Below, piece after piece: positions 37,605 to 46,197 of a stretch of DNA of 64,000 bases (the first letter of the stretch is position 1; each line of letters starts with the position of its first letter). Both the position numbers and the translations under genes were made by a program. Where the stretch lies: the NCBI RefSeq assembly GCF_010727125.1, contig NZ_AP022564.1:1-64000 (forward strand), written 5' to 3'. Source of the stretch: Mycolicibacter terrae. GTDB lineage: Bacteria; Actinomycetota; Actinomycetes; Mycobacteriales; Mycobacteriaceae. The notes under the pieces are model-generated. The model was not told where the DNA came from and did no database searches. It was given only the letters and a program-made list of their open reading frames with translations.

Positions 37605-38588
37605 ATGGACGTTTCCGGATGGTTATGGGCAGTGACGATCGCCGGCCTGGTGGGGCTCCTGGCGTTCGACTTCTTCGCGCATGTCCGCAGGGCGCATGTT
37701 CCGACGTTGGCCGAGGCCGCGGCGTGGTCCGTCGGCTACATCGCCATCGCCGTGCTCTTCGGGGTCGGCATGTTCGTCTTCGGCGGATCCGATGTGGGTT
37801 CGGAGTACTTCGCCGGGTACCTCACCGAGAAGGCGCTGTCGGTCGACAACCTGTTCGTGTTCCTGGTCATCATCGCCGGCTTCCGGGTGCCTCGAGTCGA
37901 CCAGCAGAAGGTGCTGCTGTTCGGGATCGTGATGGCGCTGGCCGCGCGGACCGGCTTCATCTTGCTCGGCGCCGCGCTGATCCACCGTTTCTCCTGGATT
38001 TTCTACTTCTTCGGCCTGCTCCTGCTGCTGACGGCGGGCAACATGCTCAGGTCGGGCAGCGCCGGGGTGTCTCACCGGACCCCCGATGTCATCGTCGGGC
38101 TGGTGAAGAAGGTCGTGCCCACCAGCGCCCGTTATGACGGCGACCGGGTGTTCACCCGGATCGGCGGGCGCTGGGTGATCACCCCGATGCTGCTGGTGAT
38201 GCTGGCGATCGCCGGCACCGATGTGATCTTCGCGCTCGACTCGATCCCGGCGATCTTCGGCCTGACCCAGAACACCTACATCGTGTTCACCGCGACGGCG
38301 TTCTCCCTGCTGGGCCTGCGGCAGCTCTACTTCCTGATCGACGGCCTGCTTGACCGGCTGGTGTATCTGTCCCACGGCCTGTCGGTGATCCTCGGCTTCA
38401 TCGGCGTGAAGCTGATCATGCATGCGATGCACGAACAGGGCGCCGGCGGCATCGAAATCGGCACCGGGCCGTCGCTGCTGGTGATCGCCGGCGTGCTCGC
38501 GGCTACCGTCATCGCCTCACTGCGGCACCGCCGGGACGCACCCCGCAGCGAGACCGAGCGCGAGCCGGAGCTTGCACTGCGGCCCTGA
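37605..38588 (+). CDS. TerC/Alx-family membrane protein
   Basis: 327 residues with about nine membrane helices. The two TerC signature blocks are present: TEKALSVDNLFVFLVIIAGF and IAGTDVIFALDSIPAIFGLT, each with the acidic residues thought to bind metal. The family handles Mn2+ export or tellurite stress and helps metal loading of exported proteins. Only 56 bases separate it from the upstream gene, and I see no Mn riboswitch (yybP-ykoY) there. Convergent with the GXWXG gene, with nine bases between stops. Confidence 0.92.
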   Translation: MDVSGWLWAVTIAGLVGLLAFDFFAHVRRAHVPTLAEAAAWSVGYIAIAVLFGVGMFVFGGSDVGSEYFAGYLTEKALSVDNLFVFLVIIAGFRVPRVDQQKVLLFGIVMALAARTGFILLGAALIHRFSWIFYFFGLLLLLTAGNMLRSGSAGVSHRTPDVIVGLVKKVVPTSARYDGDRVFTRIGGRWVITPMLLVMLAIAGTDVIFALDSIPAIFGLTQNTYIVFTATAFSLLGLRQLYFLIDGLLDRLVYLSHGLSVILGFIGVKLIMHAMHEQGAGGIEIGTGPSLLVIAGVLAATVIASLRHRRDAPRSETEREPELALRP

Positions 38589-38597
38589 CCGGATCGC

Positions 38598-39068
38598 CTA
38601 CACCCGCTCCAGGTAGAAGTAGAAGTAGCGGCCGTTGTCCAGGACGCCCGCCTTGCCGTTCATGATGCCCATCACGGTGTCGTCGTCGACGCGCTTGAAG
38701 TGGTCGTGGGTGGGCTGGCCGTCGTAGACCATGGTGGCCACCACCTCGCCGCGGAACTCCTCGTTCCACAGGCTGGCCTCGCCCTTGCCGAGTTTGACGT
38801 TGGAGAACTTGTTGCCGTCCTCGTCGAGGCAGACCAGCGGTTGCACGTCGGTGACCGAGCGGAACGTCTTACCGAACCAGCGTGCCTTTTCCAGCAGGCC
38901 GTTCATCTTGTGGCCGGTGACGAACTCGCCGCCCCGCCACTCGCCGATCATCTGCTCGACGGTGGCCGGCGGCAGCGTCGCCCAGAACTCGTCGAGTTCG
39001 GCGTCGGCGATGGTGTCGGTGCGCTGTTTGAACGTGGTGAACCTGGTGCGGGCCTGCTCGTCGCTCAT
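38598..39068 (-). CDS. GXWXG/DUF4334 domain protein
   Basis: 156 residues. GEWRGGEFVTGHKM contains the GXWXG motif and the C-terminal half (TMVYDGQPTHDHF, then VMGIMNGKAG) is the DUF4334 domain. Function unknown; often near lipid or stress genes in actinobacteria. Starts five bases after the stop of the SRPBCC gene, so the two form an operon. Confidence 0.85.
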   Translation of the reverse strand: MSDEQARTRFTTFKQRTDTIADAELDEFWATLPPATVEQMIGEWRGGEFVTGHKMNGLLEKARWFGKTFRSVTDVQPLVCLDEDGNKFSNVKLGKGEASLWNEEFRGEVVATMVYDGQPTHDHFKRVDDDTVMGIMNGKAGVLDNGRYFYFYLERV

Positions 39069-39073
39069 CGCGC

Positions 39074-39487
39074 TCACCCGGCCTTCTTGACGGCCCGCTT
39101 CAGGGCGAACAGCAGCCCGTGCGCCAGCACCGCGGCCACCCCGGGCAGCGGGTTGTCGGCGCTGACGGTGTAGCTGATCTCGGTGCCCGAACCGGCCGGG
39201 CGCAGCACCACGTCGCCGATGTAGTTGCGGAACGGGATGCCCGACACACCCCGGTAGCTCAGCCGCTGATCGGGCTCGAAGGCGATGACCTCCTCGACCA
39301 TCGGCGCCATCCCGGGCACCGCCTGGATGCGGCGCTGGGCGCCCACGCCGTTGGGCTCGGGAGTGCCGGGCCGGACCAGGGTGATCTTCAGGCCGGGCGC
39401 CCACGAGGACATGCCCTCGTGGTCGGAGAGCACCGTCCACACCCGGGATGCGGGCGCTGCGACGGTGGCGGTAGCGGTGGCGTGCAT
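39074..39487 (-). CDS. SRPBCC (polyketide cyclase/dehydrase-like) family protein
   Basis: 137 residues with a START-type helix-grip pattern: ATVAAPASRVWTVLSDHEGM, then SWAPGLKITLV, FEPDQRLSYRGVSGIPFRNY and a C-terminal long helix LAHGLLFALKRAVKKA. Likely binds a hydrophobic ligand in its cavity; no catalytic residues can be named. GAGGA precedes the ATG by seven bases. Upstream is hisC2 on the same strand, 11 bases away. Confidence 0.85.
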   Translation of the reverse strand: MHATATATVAAPASRVWTVLSDHEGMSSWAPGLKITLVRPGTPEPNGVGAQRRIQAVPGMAPMVEEVIAFEPDQRLSYRGVSGIPFRNYIGDVVLRPAGSGTEISYTVSADNPLPGVAAVLAHGLLFALKRAVKKAG

Positions 39488-39498
39488 AGAAATCCTCC

Positions 39499-40545
39499 TC
39501 AGATCCAGCCCTGAGCGAACCGTAACAGCGCGTCGTTCTCCTCCGGCGCGCCGATGGTCACCCGCACCCCGTCGGTGCCGTACGGGCGCACCACGATGCG
39601 GGCCTCGGCGGCTGCGGCCACGAAGTCCGCGGTGCGCTGCGCCAGCGGCAACCACACGTAGTTGGCCTGCGAATCCGGCAGCTCGAACCCGGCGTCACGC
39701 AGCGCCGCGGAGACCCGGACCCGCTCGGCGACCACCGCGTCGGTGCGGGCCAGCAGTTCGTCGGCGGCATCCATCGAAGCGATCCCGGCGACCTGCGCCA
39801 CGGTGGACACCGTGAACGGCACGTAGACCTTGCCCAGTGCGGTGATGAGCTCCGGATCCCCGACCGCATAGCCCAGCCGCAGCCCGGCCAACCCGTAGGC
39901 CTTCGAAAATGTCCGCAGCACAACCACATTGGAGTGTTTGCGCACCAATCCCAAGCTGTCGGGGATCATTCCGTCGCGGGTGTACTCCACATACGCCTCG
40001 TCGATGCCGACCAGGATGTGTGGCGGCACCGCCGCGACGAACCGCGCCAGCGCGTCGGGCTCGACGACGGTGGAGGTGGGATTGTTCGGGTTGCAGACGA
40101 AGATCAGCCGGGTGCGGTCGGTGATGGCGGCGAGCATTGCGTCCAGGTCGTAGGTGTGCGCCTGCAGCGGCACCTGCACGGGCACGGCGCCGGCGGTGCG
40201 CACCTGCAGCGGGTAGATCTCGAAGCTGCGCCAGCCGAACACCACCTCGTCGCCGGCGCCGGTGCTGATCTGGATCAACTGCTGACACAGGCTCACCGAC
40301 CCGGCGCCCGCGGCGACGTTCTCCGGGGCGAACCCGACGTGTTCGGCCAGTCGGGACCGCAGCGCGGCGTAGCCGTTGTCCGGGTAGCGGTTGGTTCCGG
40401 CCAGGGCGGCTTCGACGGCCTTGACCACGCTGGGCAGCGGCGGCAGCACCGTCTCGTTGCTGGCCAGCTTGATCGAGCCCGGAACCGTCTTGCCCTCGAC
40501 GTAGGCCGGCAATGCGGCGATCTCGGGGCGCAGGCGGGCGGTCAC
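39499..40545 (-). CDS. hisC2: HisC2: histidinol-phosphate / aromatic aminotransferase (Rv3772-like)
   Basis: PLP aminotransferase of fold type I. PLP lysine K215 in TFSKAYGLAG; CNPNNPTSTV supplies the Asn, and GIDEAYVEY the Asp that contacts PLP. The SASNET-like KLASNETVLPPLP near the start and RPYGTDGVRVTIG near the end are family marks. M. tuberculosis HisC2 prefers phenylalanine (Pat). The GTG at 40545 gives MTARLRPE as in M. tuberculosis; an in-frame ATG at 40557 would add four residues. Next to tRNA-Ser, as in M. tuberculosis. Confidence 0.92.
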   Translation of the reverse strand: MTARLRPEIAALPAYVEGKTVPGSIKLASNETVLPPLPSVVKAVEAALAGTNRYPDNGYAALRSRLAEHVGFAPENVAAGAGSVSLCQQLIQISTGAGDEVVFGWRSFEIYPLQVRTAGAVPVQVPLQAHTYDLDAMLAAITDRTRLIFVCNPNNPTSTVVEPDALARFVAAVPPHILVGIDEAYVEYTRDGMIPDSLGLVRKHSNVVVLRTFSKAYGLAGLRLGYAVGDPELITALGKVYVPFTVSTVAQVAGIASMDAADELLARTDAVVAERVRVSAALRDAGFELPDSQANYVWLPLAQRTADFVAAAAEARIVVRPYGTDGVRVTIGAPEENDALLRFAQGWI

Positions 40546-40642
40546 GGACCACAGCATATGTGCGCCGGTGGCTCGCTTCTCAGCCGCATGAACCCGCGGA
40601 TTCGAAGCCGGGGTAGCGATCCGGTACCCTCAACGAGTTCGA

Positions 40643-40733
40643 GGAGGCGTGCCAGAGCGGCCGAATGGGACTCACTGCTAATGAGTTGTCCTCTTACCGG
40701 GGACCGGAGGTTCAAATCCTCTCGCCTCCGCCA
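40643..40733 (+). tRNA. tRNA-Ser (anticodon GCT)
   Basis: Acceptor GGAGGCG pairs with CGCCTCC at 40723-40729. Anticodon arm ACTCA-CTGCTAA-TGAGT gives GCT. A long variable arm and TTCAAAT T-loop are present, and the CCA end is encoded (40731-40733). Confidence 0.95.
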
Positions 40734-40767
40734 CGGTCGAGCTTGCTCGTCCGACAACTGAAGACAG

Positions 40768-40840
40768 GCGCCCGTAGCTCAACGGATAGAGCATCTGACT
40801 ACGGATCAGAAGGTTGGGGGTTCGAATCCCTTCGGGCGCA
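40768..40840 (+). tRNA. tRNA-Arg (anticodon ACG)
   Basis: Acceptor GCGCCCG pairs with CGGGCGC at 40833-40839, discriminator A. Anticodon arm TCTGA-CTACGGA-TCAGA gives ACG. CCA is not encoded. The 3' end is one base from the stop codon of the convergent membrane-protein gene, an unusually tight junction. Confidence 0.95.
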
Positions 40841-40841
40841 C

Positions 40842-41597
40842 TCAGGAATTCTCCCGCTCGCTCGGCGAGTTCCCGCCGCGGCGAGAGGGGTCCGGCGAGA
40901 ACCAGGCGGTTTTGGCCTGCCAGGATCGCGCCAGCCCGTAGGCGAAGATCGCCACGGACAAGCAGATGCAGGCCCAGATCGCCGGCCCGGCGTAGCCGCC
41001 GACCCAGATCGAGACGATCGCGATCAGGCAGGCCAGCACCGTGAACAACATCGACGCCAGATACAGGTTGACCGTCCTCCTGGCCCGGGGGTCGTGCCGC
41101 AGGACCAGCATCAGCCGGCCGACGTAGCCGCTCAGGTAGAGCACGATCCAGCATGCGGCCACCTCGAAGGCGGTCAGCCACGCATCTCCGGTCAGGCCGG
41201 CGAACAGATCGGGCTCATGGCCCCGTTCGATCCTGACGAAGCTGATCAGCAGCACCAGCACGCCCAGCCCCACCGGCAGCTGCAGGTGCCGGCGCATGAG
41301 CGGCCGCACCTGATCGGGATCGGCCAGTCGCACCAGCATGTGATAGATGTTCGCGATCACCGCCACGATCAGGCACAGGCCGCCGACCAGATGCTGGACG
41401 TTCCACATTCCCAGCCACCGGTGCAGCAGCGGGCTGAGCTCGGCGCCGACCCGCGGCGACAGCAGCACCAGTGCACAGCCCTCCATGGCGATGGCGAAGG
41501 TGGCGGCGGATTCCCAGCGTGACCACCAGGTGTCCCGTCGCACCCACAGGCTGTAGAGGATCACCGCGAGGGTGGCGGTGATGAATGCCGACGTCAT
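40842..41597 (-). CDS. 7-TM membrane protein, third of three tandem paralogues
   Basis: 251 residues, seven predicted membrane helices and a basic C-terminal tail. Shares with its two neighbours the start MTS-[AV]-[FL]-I, the invariant block LWVRRDTWWSRWE after helix 1, MWNVQHLVGGLCLIVAVIAN (helix 3), LADPDQVRPLMRR, YLSGYVGRLMLVLRHDPRAR (helix 5 and loop) and ARSWQAKTAWF at the end. No transporter, enzyme or receptor motif that I know. ATG overlaps the stop of the second paralogue by four bases. The gene ends against tRNA-Arg. From memory it resembles the membrane part of MAB_1171c-type proteins of actinobacteria; unconfirmed. Confidence 0.8.
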   Translation of the reverse strand: MTSAFITATLAVILYSLWVRRDTWWSRWESAATFAIAMEGCALVLLSPRVGAELSPLLHRWLGMWNVQHLVGGLCLIVAVIANIYHMLVRLADPDQVRPLMRRHLQLPVGLGVLVLLISFVRIERGHEPDLFAGLTGDAWLTAFEVAACWIVLYLSGYVGRLMLVLRHDPRARRTVNLYLASMLFTVLACLIAIVSIWVGGYAGPAIWACICLSVAIFAYGLARSWQAKTAWFSPDPSRRGGNSPSERENS

Positions 41598-42331
41598 TGC
41601 GCACCGATTGCCCTGCCGCCCCCCGAGGTAAACCATGCGCTCTTCGCCTGCCAGGATCGCGCCGACCCGAACGCGAAGGTCCCCACCGCCAGGCAGACGC
41701 ACGCCCAGATCACCGGACTGGCGTGGTCCCCACCACCCCATGTCGAGCCGATCACGACCAGACAGGCCGCGGCGGCGAACGCCATCGACACCAGGAAGAG
41801 GTCGATGGTGGCTTTGGCCCGCGGATCTTTCCGCAGGATCAGCATCAGCCGGCTCACGTAGCCGCTGAGGTAGAGCACCACGGCGCAGCCCACCAGCTCA
41901 TAGACGATGAGCCAGGCAGAGGTGGTTGCGGCGGCGAACATGTCCGGGCGGTACTCCTGGTCGGCCAGTAGGTAGGAGGGCACCATCAGCGTGATGCCGA
42001 ACCATACCGGGATTATCAGCTGGCGGCGCATGATCGAGCGCACCTGATCAGGATCGGCGAGCCGCACCAGCATGTGGTAGATGTTGGCCAGGATGGCCAT
42101 GATCAGGCACAGGTGGCCGAGCATCTGTTGTACGTTCCACACGCCCAGCCCGCGGTGCAGGATCGGGCCGATCGCGGTGGCGCCCCACGGCGACATCAAC
42201 AGCAGCGCACAGCCTTCCAACACCAGCGCGAGCGAGGCGGCGGCCTCCCAGCGTGACCACCAGGTGTCCCGGCGAACCCACGAGCTGTAGGTGATCAGCG
42301 CCAGTGTGGCGACGATGAGTACCGACGTCAT
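41594..42331 (-). CDS. 7-TM membrane protein, second of three tandem paralogues
   Basis: 245 residues, seven membrane helices. Contains WVRRDTWWSRWE, VWNVQQMLGHLCLIMAILAN, LADPDQVRSIMRR, YLSGYVSRLMLILRKDPRAK and ARSWQAKSAWF. Much closer to the third paralogue than to the first, so this pair arose by the more recent duplication. Starts nine bases after the first paralogue stops and overlaps the third, so all three are one translational unit. Confidence 0.8.
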   Translation of the reverse strand: MTSVLIVATLALITYSSWVRRDTWWSRWEAAASLALVLEGCALLLMSPWGATAIGPILHRGLGVWNVQQMLGHLCLIMAILANIYHMLVRLADPDQVRSIMRRQLIIPVWFGITLMVPSYLLADQEYRPDMFAAATTSAWLIVYELVGCAVVLYLSGYVSRLMLILRKDPRAKATIDLFLVSMAFAAAACLVVIGSTWGGGDHASPVIWACVCLAVGTFAFGSARSWQAKSAWFTSGGGRAIGAQ

Positions 42332-42340
42332 CGCGCAGTC

Positions 42341-43096
42341 TTACGACAGCGCTTGCGGGGGGTTGGACTCCTTGATCGATCGACCGCGGGGGACGAACCA
42401 TGCCGCCTTCGCTTTCCACGAGCGGGCCGAGCCGTAGGCGAAGATGGTCACCGAAACGCACACGCACAACCAGACCAGTGTGCTCACGTCGGATTTGGAC
42501 CAGGTGGTGCTCAGCTGCGCCACCAAGGCCGCCAGCGCGAACGCCGAGGAGGCGGTGTAGAGCTCCACGGTCTCCTTGGCGCGTGGATCGGAACGCACCA
42601 ACAGCAGCAGCCGCGTCGCGTAGCTGGACAGGAAGATCAGTAGGCCGCAGAACAACACCCAGTACACACTCGCCCAGGTGCCGCCACCTCCGCTCGTCGA
42701 GAAACCGTCCGGACGGTAGCCCGCATCGGCGATGACGAACACCGCCACCATTGCCACGATGCCGATCCCCACCGGCCACTCCACGTGCCTGCGGAACAAC
42801 GGCCGGATCCGGTCGAAGTCGGCCAAGCGCGGCAGCACGTGGTAGATGTTGGCCGCGACCGCGATCACGAAGCAGATGTGGCCGATCAGCTGGTGCAGGT
42901 TCCACATCCGCGTGGCGCGCTGTACCCACGGCCCGAGTGTTTCGGCCGCCCATGGCGACATCAGCAGCAGAGCAATGGTCTCCAGCGCGATGGCCAGGGT
43001 GATGCCGATCTCCCAGCGTGACCACCACGTGTCGCGGCGCACCCACAAGCTGTAGAGCGCCACGAACACGGTGGCGCCGATGAAGACCGACGTCAT
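42341..43096 (-). CDS. 7-TM membrane protein, first of three tandem paralogues
   Basis: 251 residues, seven membrane helices. Has the shared WVRRDTWWSRWE, MWNLHQLIGHICFVIAVAAN and ARSWKAKAAWF, but the loop before helix 4 reads LADFDRIRPLFRR and helix 5 ends SSYATRLLLLVRSDPRAK, so it is the most divergent of the three. Separated by 28 bases from the stop of the small HTH regulator upstream. Charged residues flank the membrane helices in the same places in all three, suggesting they could form a hetero-oligomer. Confidence 0.8.
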   Translation of the reverse strand: MTSVFIGATVFVALYSLWVRRDTWWSRWEIGITLAIALETIALLLMSPWAAETLGPWVQRATRMWNLHQLIGHICFVIAVAANIYHVLPRLADFDRIRPLFRRHVEWPVGIGIVAMVAVFVIADAGYRPDGFSTSGGGGTWASVYWVLFCGLLIFLSSYATRLLLLVRSDPRAKETVELYTASSAFALAALVAQLSTTWSKSDVSTLVWLCVCVSVTIFAYGSARSWKAKAAWFVPRGRSIKESNPPQALS

Positions 43097-43124
43097 GCGT
43101 CGACGTTACTGCCCGATGGTCCGT

Positions 43125-43433
43125 TCAGACCGGCGGTTTGTCCAGATCCGCTTTGAGATCACCGAGCCGCAGTGGCCGCGAGGATGATTCCAGATATTCC
43201 GTGACGGCGGCGTGCTCGATCAGTCCGAACCGGACCTGAAGGTCGACGGGGTTCAACCCGAAGTATCGGGCGACTCGGATCAGATTGTCGGCGCTGATCA
43301 GTCGGCCCTCATGGGCCGCCTTGTAGTAGGCCGACTTGCGGTATCCGAATGCCTCGTAGACCTCGGTCGCTCCGAGCGGCCTGCCGACGAGATAGGGCAG
43401 CACTACGGTTGGGTCTTTGTGACGATCGTCCAC
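43125..43433 (-). CDS. Small HTH (XRE-like/repressor-like) regulator of the 7-TM operon
   Basis: About 102 residues from the GTG at 43433 (AAGG nine bases upstream); the frame is open further to a TTG at 43487. The core GATEVYEAFGYRKSAYYKAA, then ISADNLIRVARYFGLNPVDL, has the spacing of a helix-turn-helix such as those in mycobacterial and phage repressors, where a tyrosine/serine-rich recognition helix is followed by a LNPVDLQVRFGL-like segment. First gene of the operon with three membrane paralogues, so it probably controls that operon or transduces their signal. DNA binding is inference from pattern. Confidence 0.65.
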   Translation of the reverse strand: MDDRHKDPTVVLPYLVGRPLGATEVYEAFGYRKSAYYKAAHEGRLISADNLIRVARYFGLNPVDLQVRFGLIEHAAVTEYLESSSRPLRLGDLKADLDKPPV

Positions 43434-43510
43434 AGCAATAAACCTTAGCTCGGCTTCGTAGACTGCACAACCATACAGCCAGAACAATGGTGCGAAAATC
43501 GCTCCTCACC

Positions 43511-44743
43511 CTACCCGGCGCCCAGGAGTTCCAGCATCGCGCGGCCCGCGATTCGGGCGCCCAACGGGATCGCCGCGAGGTCGACGACGTAGTCGGGGGA
43601 GTGCGGGGAGTAGGGGAACAACCTGCCCTGTGCGGCGGCGTCGGCGTACACCTGCGGGTCGGCCACCCCGACCATCAGGTAGGCCAGCGGGATGTCGTGA
43701 TGCGGGCCCTTGAGCAGGTGGCAGTCCTCCGACCCGGTGACCGCGGGCAGGTCGGTGATGACGTTGGGCTCACCGAGCACACCGCGCAGCGTGGCGGCCA
43801 GCCGGGCGGTCAGGGCCGCGTCGTTGACCAGGGGAGTGGAGCCGCCGGCCATCGTGATCACCGGCATCAGCTCGTCGGGCATCCCGACGCTGCGGGCGAT
43901 GCCCTCGCTGATCGCCCGGATGCCGGTGAGCAGTTGCTCGCGTACCTGCGGGTTGAACCAGCGCAGGTTGACTTTCAGCAGTGCCCGGTCCGGGATGACG
44001 TTGTAGGCGGAGCCGGCCTGGATCGAGCTGACGGTCAGCACCGCGGTATCGTCCGGCGCGATGGTGCGGCTGATGATGCTCTGGAAACCCACGACGGCCT
44101 GGGCGGCCATCAGCACCGGATCCTTGGCCAGCTGCGGCATCGAGCCATGTCCGCCGACGCCGTGGAACACGATGTCGAGTTGGTCGGTGCCGGCCAGCCG
44201 CTCACCGGCGACGGCGGCCACCATCCCCACCGGGACCGGCGCGGTGTGCAGCGCGACGAACGAGTCCGGCGGCGGCGCAACGGCATAGAGCCCGTCGTCG
44301 ACCATGGCCTGGGCACCGGAGATCAGCTCTTCGGCCGGTTGGCCGATCAGCACCGCGGTGCCCGACCACGTGCTCTCGGCGAGCACCTTGGCCATCCCGA
44401 GCATCCAGGTGACGTGCGCGTCGTGACCGCACACGTGCCCGAGCGCCGGGTCGTGGCTGGCCCAGTCCAGGCCACTGGTTTCGTGTACCGCCAGCGCGTC
44501 CATGTCGGCCCGGTACATCACCACCGGCCCGCGGCCGCGCTCCAGGACGGCCACCACACCGGTCTGGCCGATCCCGGTCGTGACGGTGAAGCCGAGATCG
44601 GTCAGCGCCTGCGCGACGATCCCCGCGGTGCGCACCTCGGCGAAGCCCAGCTCGGGGTTGCGGTGCAGATCCTTGAACACCTCGATCAGCCGCGGCGTGT
44701 CGGCCGCGACGATCCGGTCGATCTCCTCGAGGCGTTCGGTCAC
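43511..44743 (-). CDS. M20-family amidohydrolase (AmiA/hippurate hydrolase type)
   Basis: 410 residues, intact. Metal site: YRADMDAL (D80, D82) and LGHVCGHDAH (C105, H107), then GQPAEELISGA with the catalytic Glu pair. The dimerisation domain has FHGVGGHGSMPQLAKDPVLM. Family members cleave N-acyl or amide bonds, such as hippurate or amino-acid conjugates, in the cytoplasm. The stop of the APH-like gene lies three bases upstream, so it belongs to the same minus-strand operon. Confidence 0.88.
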   Translation of the reverse strand: MTERLEEIDRIVAADTPRLIEVFKDLHRNPELGFAEVRTAGIVAQALTDLGFTVTTGIGQTGVVAVLERGRGPVVMYRADMDALAVHETSGLDWASHDPALGHVCGHDAHVTWMLGMAKVLAESTWSGTAVLIGQPAEELISGAQAMVDDGLYAVAPPPDSFVALHTAPVPVGMVAAVAGERLAGTDQLDIVFHGVGGHGSMPQLAKDPVLMAAQAVVGFQSIISRTIAPDDTAVLTVSSIQAGSAYNVIPDRALLKVNLRWFNPQVREQLLTGIRAISEGIARSVGMPDELMPVITMAGGSTPLVNDAALTARLAATLRGVLGEPNVITDLPAVTGSEDCHLLKGPHHDIPLAYLMVGVADPQVYADAAAQGRLFPYSPHSPDYVVDLAAIPLGARIAGRAMLELLGAG

Positions 44744-44746
44744 GAC

Positions 44747-45766
44747 TCAGCCGTCCAGCATCGTCAGCGCGCGTTGGAACAGCCACACCGCCGCTTCGTG
44801 CAACTGATCGCCGACTTCCTTCTGCGCCTTGCCCGCCGACGCCCGGGCCAGCGTTCCCTCGATCACGATGGCCAGCTTGAAACAGGCCAGCACCTGATAC
44901 CAGCCGATGTGCGAGAGGTCTCGGGAGCTGCTCGCGGCGTAGCGCTCCAACAGGTCACCGGTCGAGGCCAGCCCGTCCATGCCGGTCAGGGTGTGGCCGA
45001 ACACGCTGGAGCCGTCGTCCTGCCGCCAGGTGGCCAACAGCCAGCCCAGGTCCAGCAGCGGATCCCCGATCGTGGACATCTCCCAGTCCAGGATTGCCGC
45101 CAACTGCGGTCCGGTGCGGGAGAACATCACGTTGGCCACGTGGTAGTCGCCGTGCAGGATGCCGGGCTGCCAGGACGCCGGGATGTTGCGCTGCAGCCAC
45201 GAGGCGACGTCGTCGACGCCGGGCAGGTCGGGGCCCGGGTAGTTCTCGAACTGGCGGTAGGAGTCCAACTCCGAAAGCCAGCGCGGCACTTGGCGTTCCA
45301 GGAATCCGTCCGGTTTGCCGTAGTCGGCCAGCCCCACCGCGACGTGGTCGACGGCCCCGAGCTTGGCCAGCGCGTCGGCCATCGACAGGCCCATCTCGTA
45401 GCGCACCGCCGGGTCGCCGGCGTGCAGGGCGGGCAGCTCCTCACCGGCGTTGAACCCGTCGACCGGCTCCATGAGATAGAACACCGCGTCACCGAGCACC
45501 GCCGGGTCCGCGCAGGTGGCGATCAATCGCGGGTGCGGCACGTCGGTGTCGGCCAGTGCCGCGAGCACCCGGGTCTCGCGCAGCATCACCGCATTGCTAC
45601 GCGGACGCAGGTGCAGCGGGCCGCGCCGCAGCACATAGCTGCGATCGGATCGGGTGAACCGCAGCATCACGTTCTGGGTCCCGCCCGACAATTCGGTGAT
45701 GTCCGCCAGCGGGCCCTCGCCGAGGCCCTGGTCGGACATCCATTGCGCTACCGGTGCCAGGTCCAT
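44747..45766 (-). CDS. fadE36: ACAD11/APH-like phosphotransferase domain protein (Rv3761c, fadE36-like)
   Basis: 339 residues. ITELSGGTQNVMLRFTR is the nucleotide-binding loop, PGILHGDYHVANVMF the catalytic loop (HGD) and AILDWEMSTIGDPLLDLGWL the metal-binding DW motif of the aminoglycoside-phosphotransferase/choline-kinase fold. M. tuberculosis Rv3761c was named FadE36 although it lacks an acyl-CoA dehydrogenase domain; the ACAD11-type fold suggests phosphorylation of hydroxy-acyl-CoA. The SnoaL-like gene lies seven bases upstream. Confidence 0.88.
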   Translation of the reverse strand: MDLAPVAQWMSDQGLGEGPLADITELSGGTQNVMLRFTRSDRSYVLRRGPLHLRPRSNAVMLRETRVLAALADTDVPHPRLIATCADPAVLGDAVFYLMEPVDGFNAGEELPALHAGDPAVRYEMGLSMADALAKLGAVDHVAVGLADYGKPDGFLERQVPRWLSELDSYRQFENYPGPDLPGVDDVASWLQRNIPASWQPGILHGDYHVANVMFSRTGPQLAAILDWEMSTIGDPLLDLGWLLATWRQDDGSSVFGHTLTGMDGLASTGDLLERYAASSSRDLSHIGWYQVLACFKLAIVIEGTLARASAGKAQKEVGDQLHEAAVWLFQRALTMLDG

Positions 45767-45773
45767 TCGTCGG

Positions 45774-46118
45774 TCAGCCCTTGGGGCGTGCCAGCTGGGA
45801 GATGGTCTGGACCCGGATCGAGTCGTCGCCGAACACGAAGGTGTCCACGCCGTCGACCTGGAAACCCGGCGAGTCGAGGGTCCACTCCAGCAGCAGGATC
45901 TCGCCGTGGTAGGTCTTCGACTTGATGTCGAACACCGCGGAGGCCAGCGCGTCGGACAGCTGGCTGAACGCGGCCCTGATGCCGTCGCGGCCCTGCGCCA
46001 CACCGGCGGCGGTGATCAGCACCGAGTCGTCGTCGTAGTCGACGAGCAGTTCGTCGACGTTGCGGGCGACCAGCGCGTGGAGGTGGTGGTCGAAGATCTC
46101 CTGCGGAGTGCGGGGCAT
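45774..46118 (-). CDS. SnoaL/NTF2-like small protein
   Basis: 114 residues with the cone-shaped alpha+beta pattern of the NTF2/SnoaL fold: HHLHALVARNVDELLVDYDD, LITAAGVAQGRDGIRAAF, FQVDGVDTFVFGDDSIRVQT. Start chosen at the ATG 46118, which gives MPRTPQEIFDHH. First gene of the operon with the APH-like and M20 genes; divergent from tcrX across 79 bases. Function unknown. Confidence 0.8.
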   Translation of the reverse strand: MPRTPQEIFDHHLHALVARNVDELLVDYDDDSVLITAAGVAQGRDGIRAAFSQLSDALASAVFDIKSKTYHGEILLLEWTLDSPGFQVDGVDTFVFGDDSIRVQTISQLARPKG

Positions 46119-46197
46119 GAGGTGACGATATCGGTTCACAGCGCGGTCATAGTGTCGATACACCGAAGGCACATCACCGGCGACATACTGGAATGCG

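Noticed and set aside
40643..43500. Prophage or integrative element at the tRNA pair
   Set aside because: No integrase, excisionase, structural phage gene or direct repeat of the tRNA 3' end could be found; only the HTH protein hints at it.
43487..45925. 812-codon plus-strand open frame
   Set aside because: It lies antisense to the M20 hydrolase and APH-like genes, whose motifs are clear; it is a high-GC shadow.
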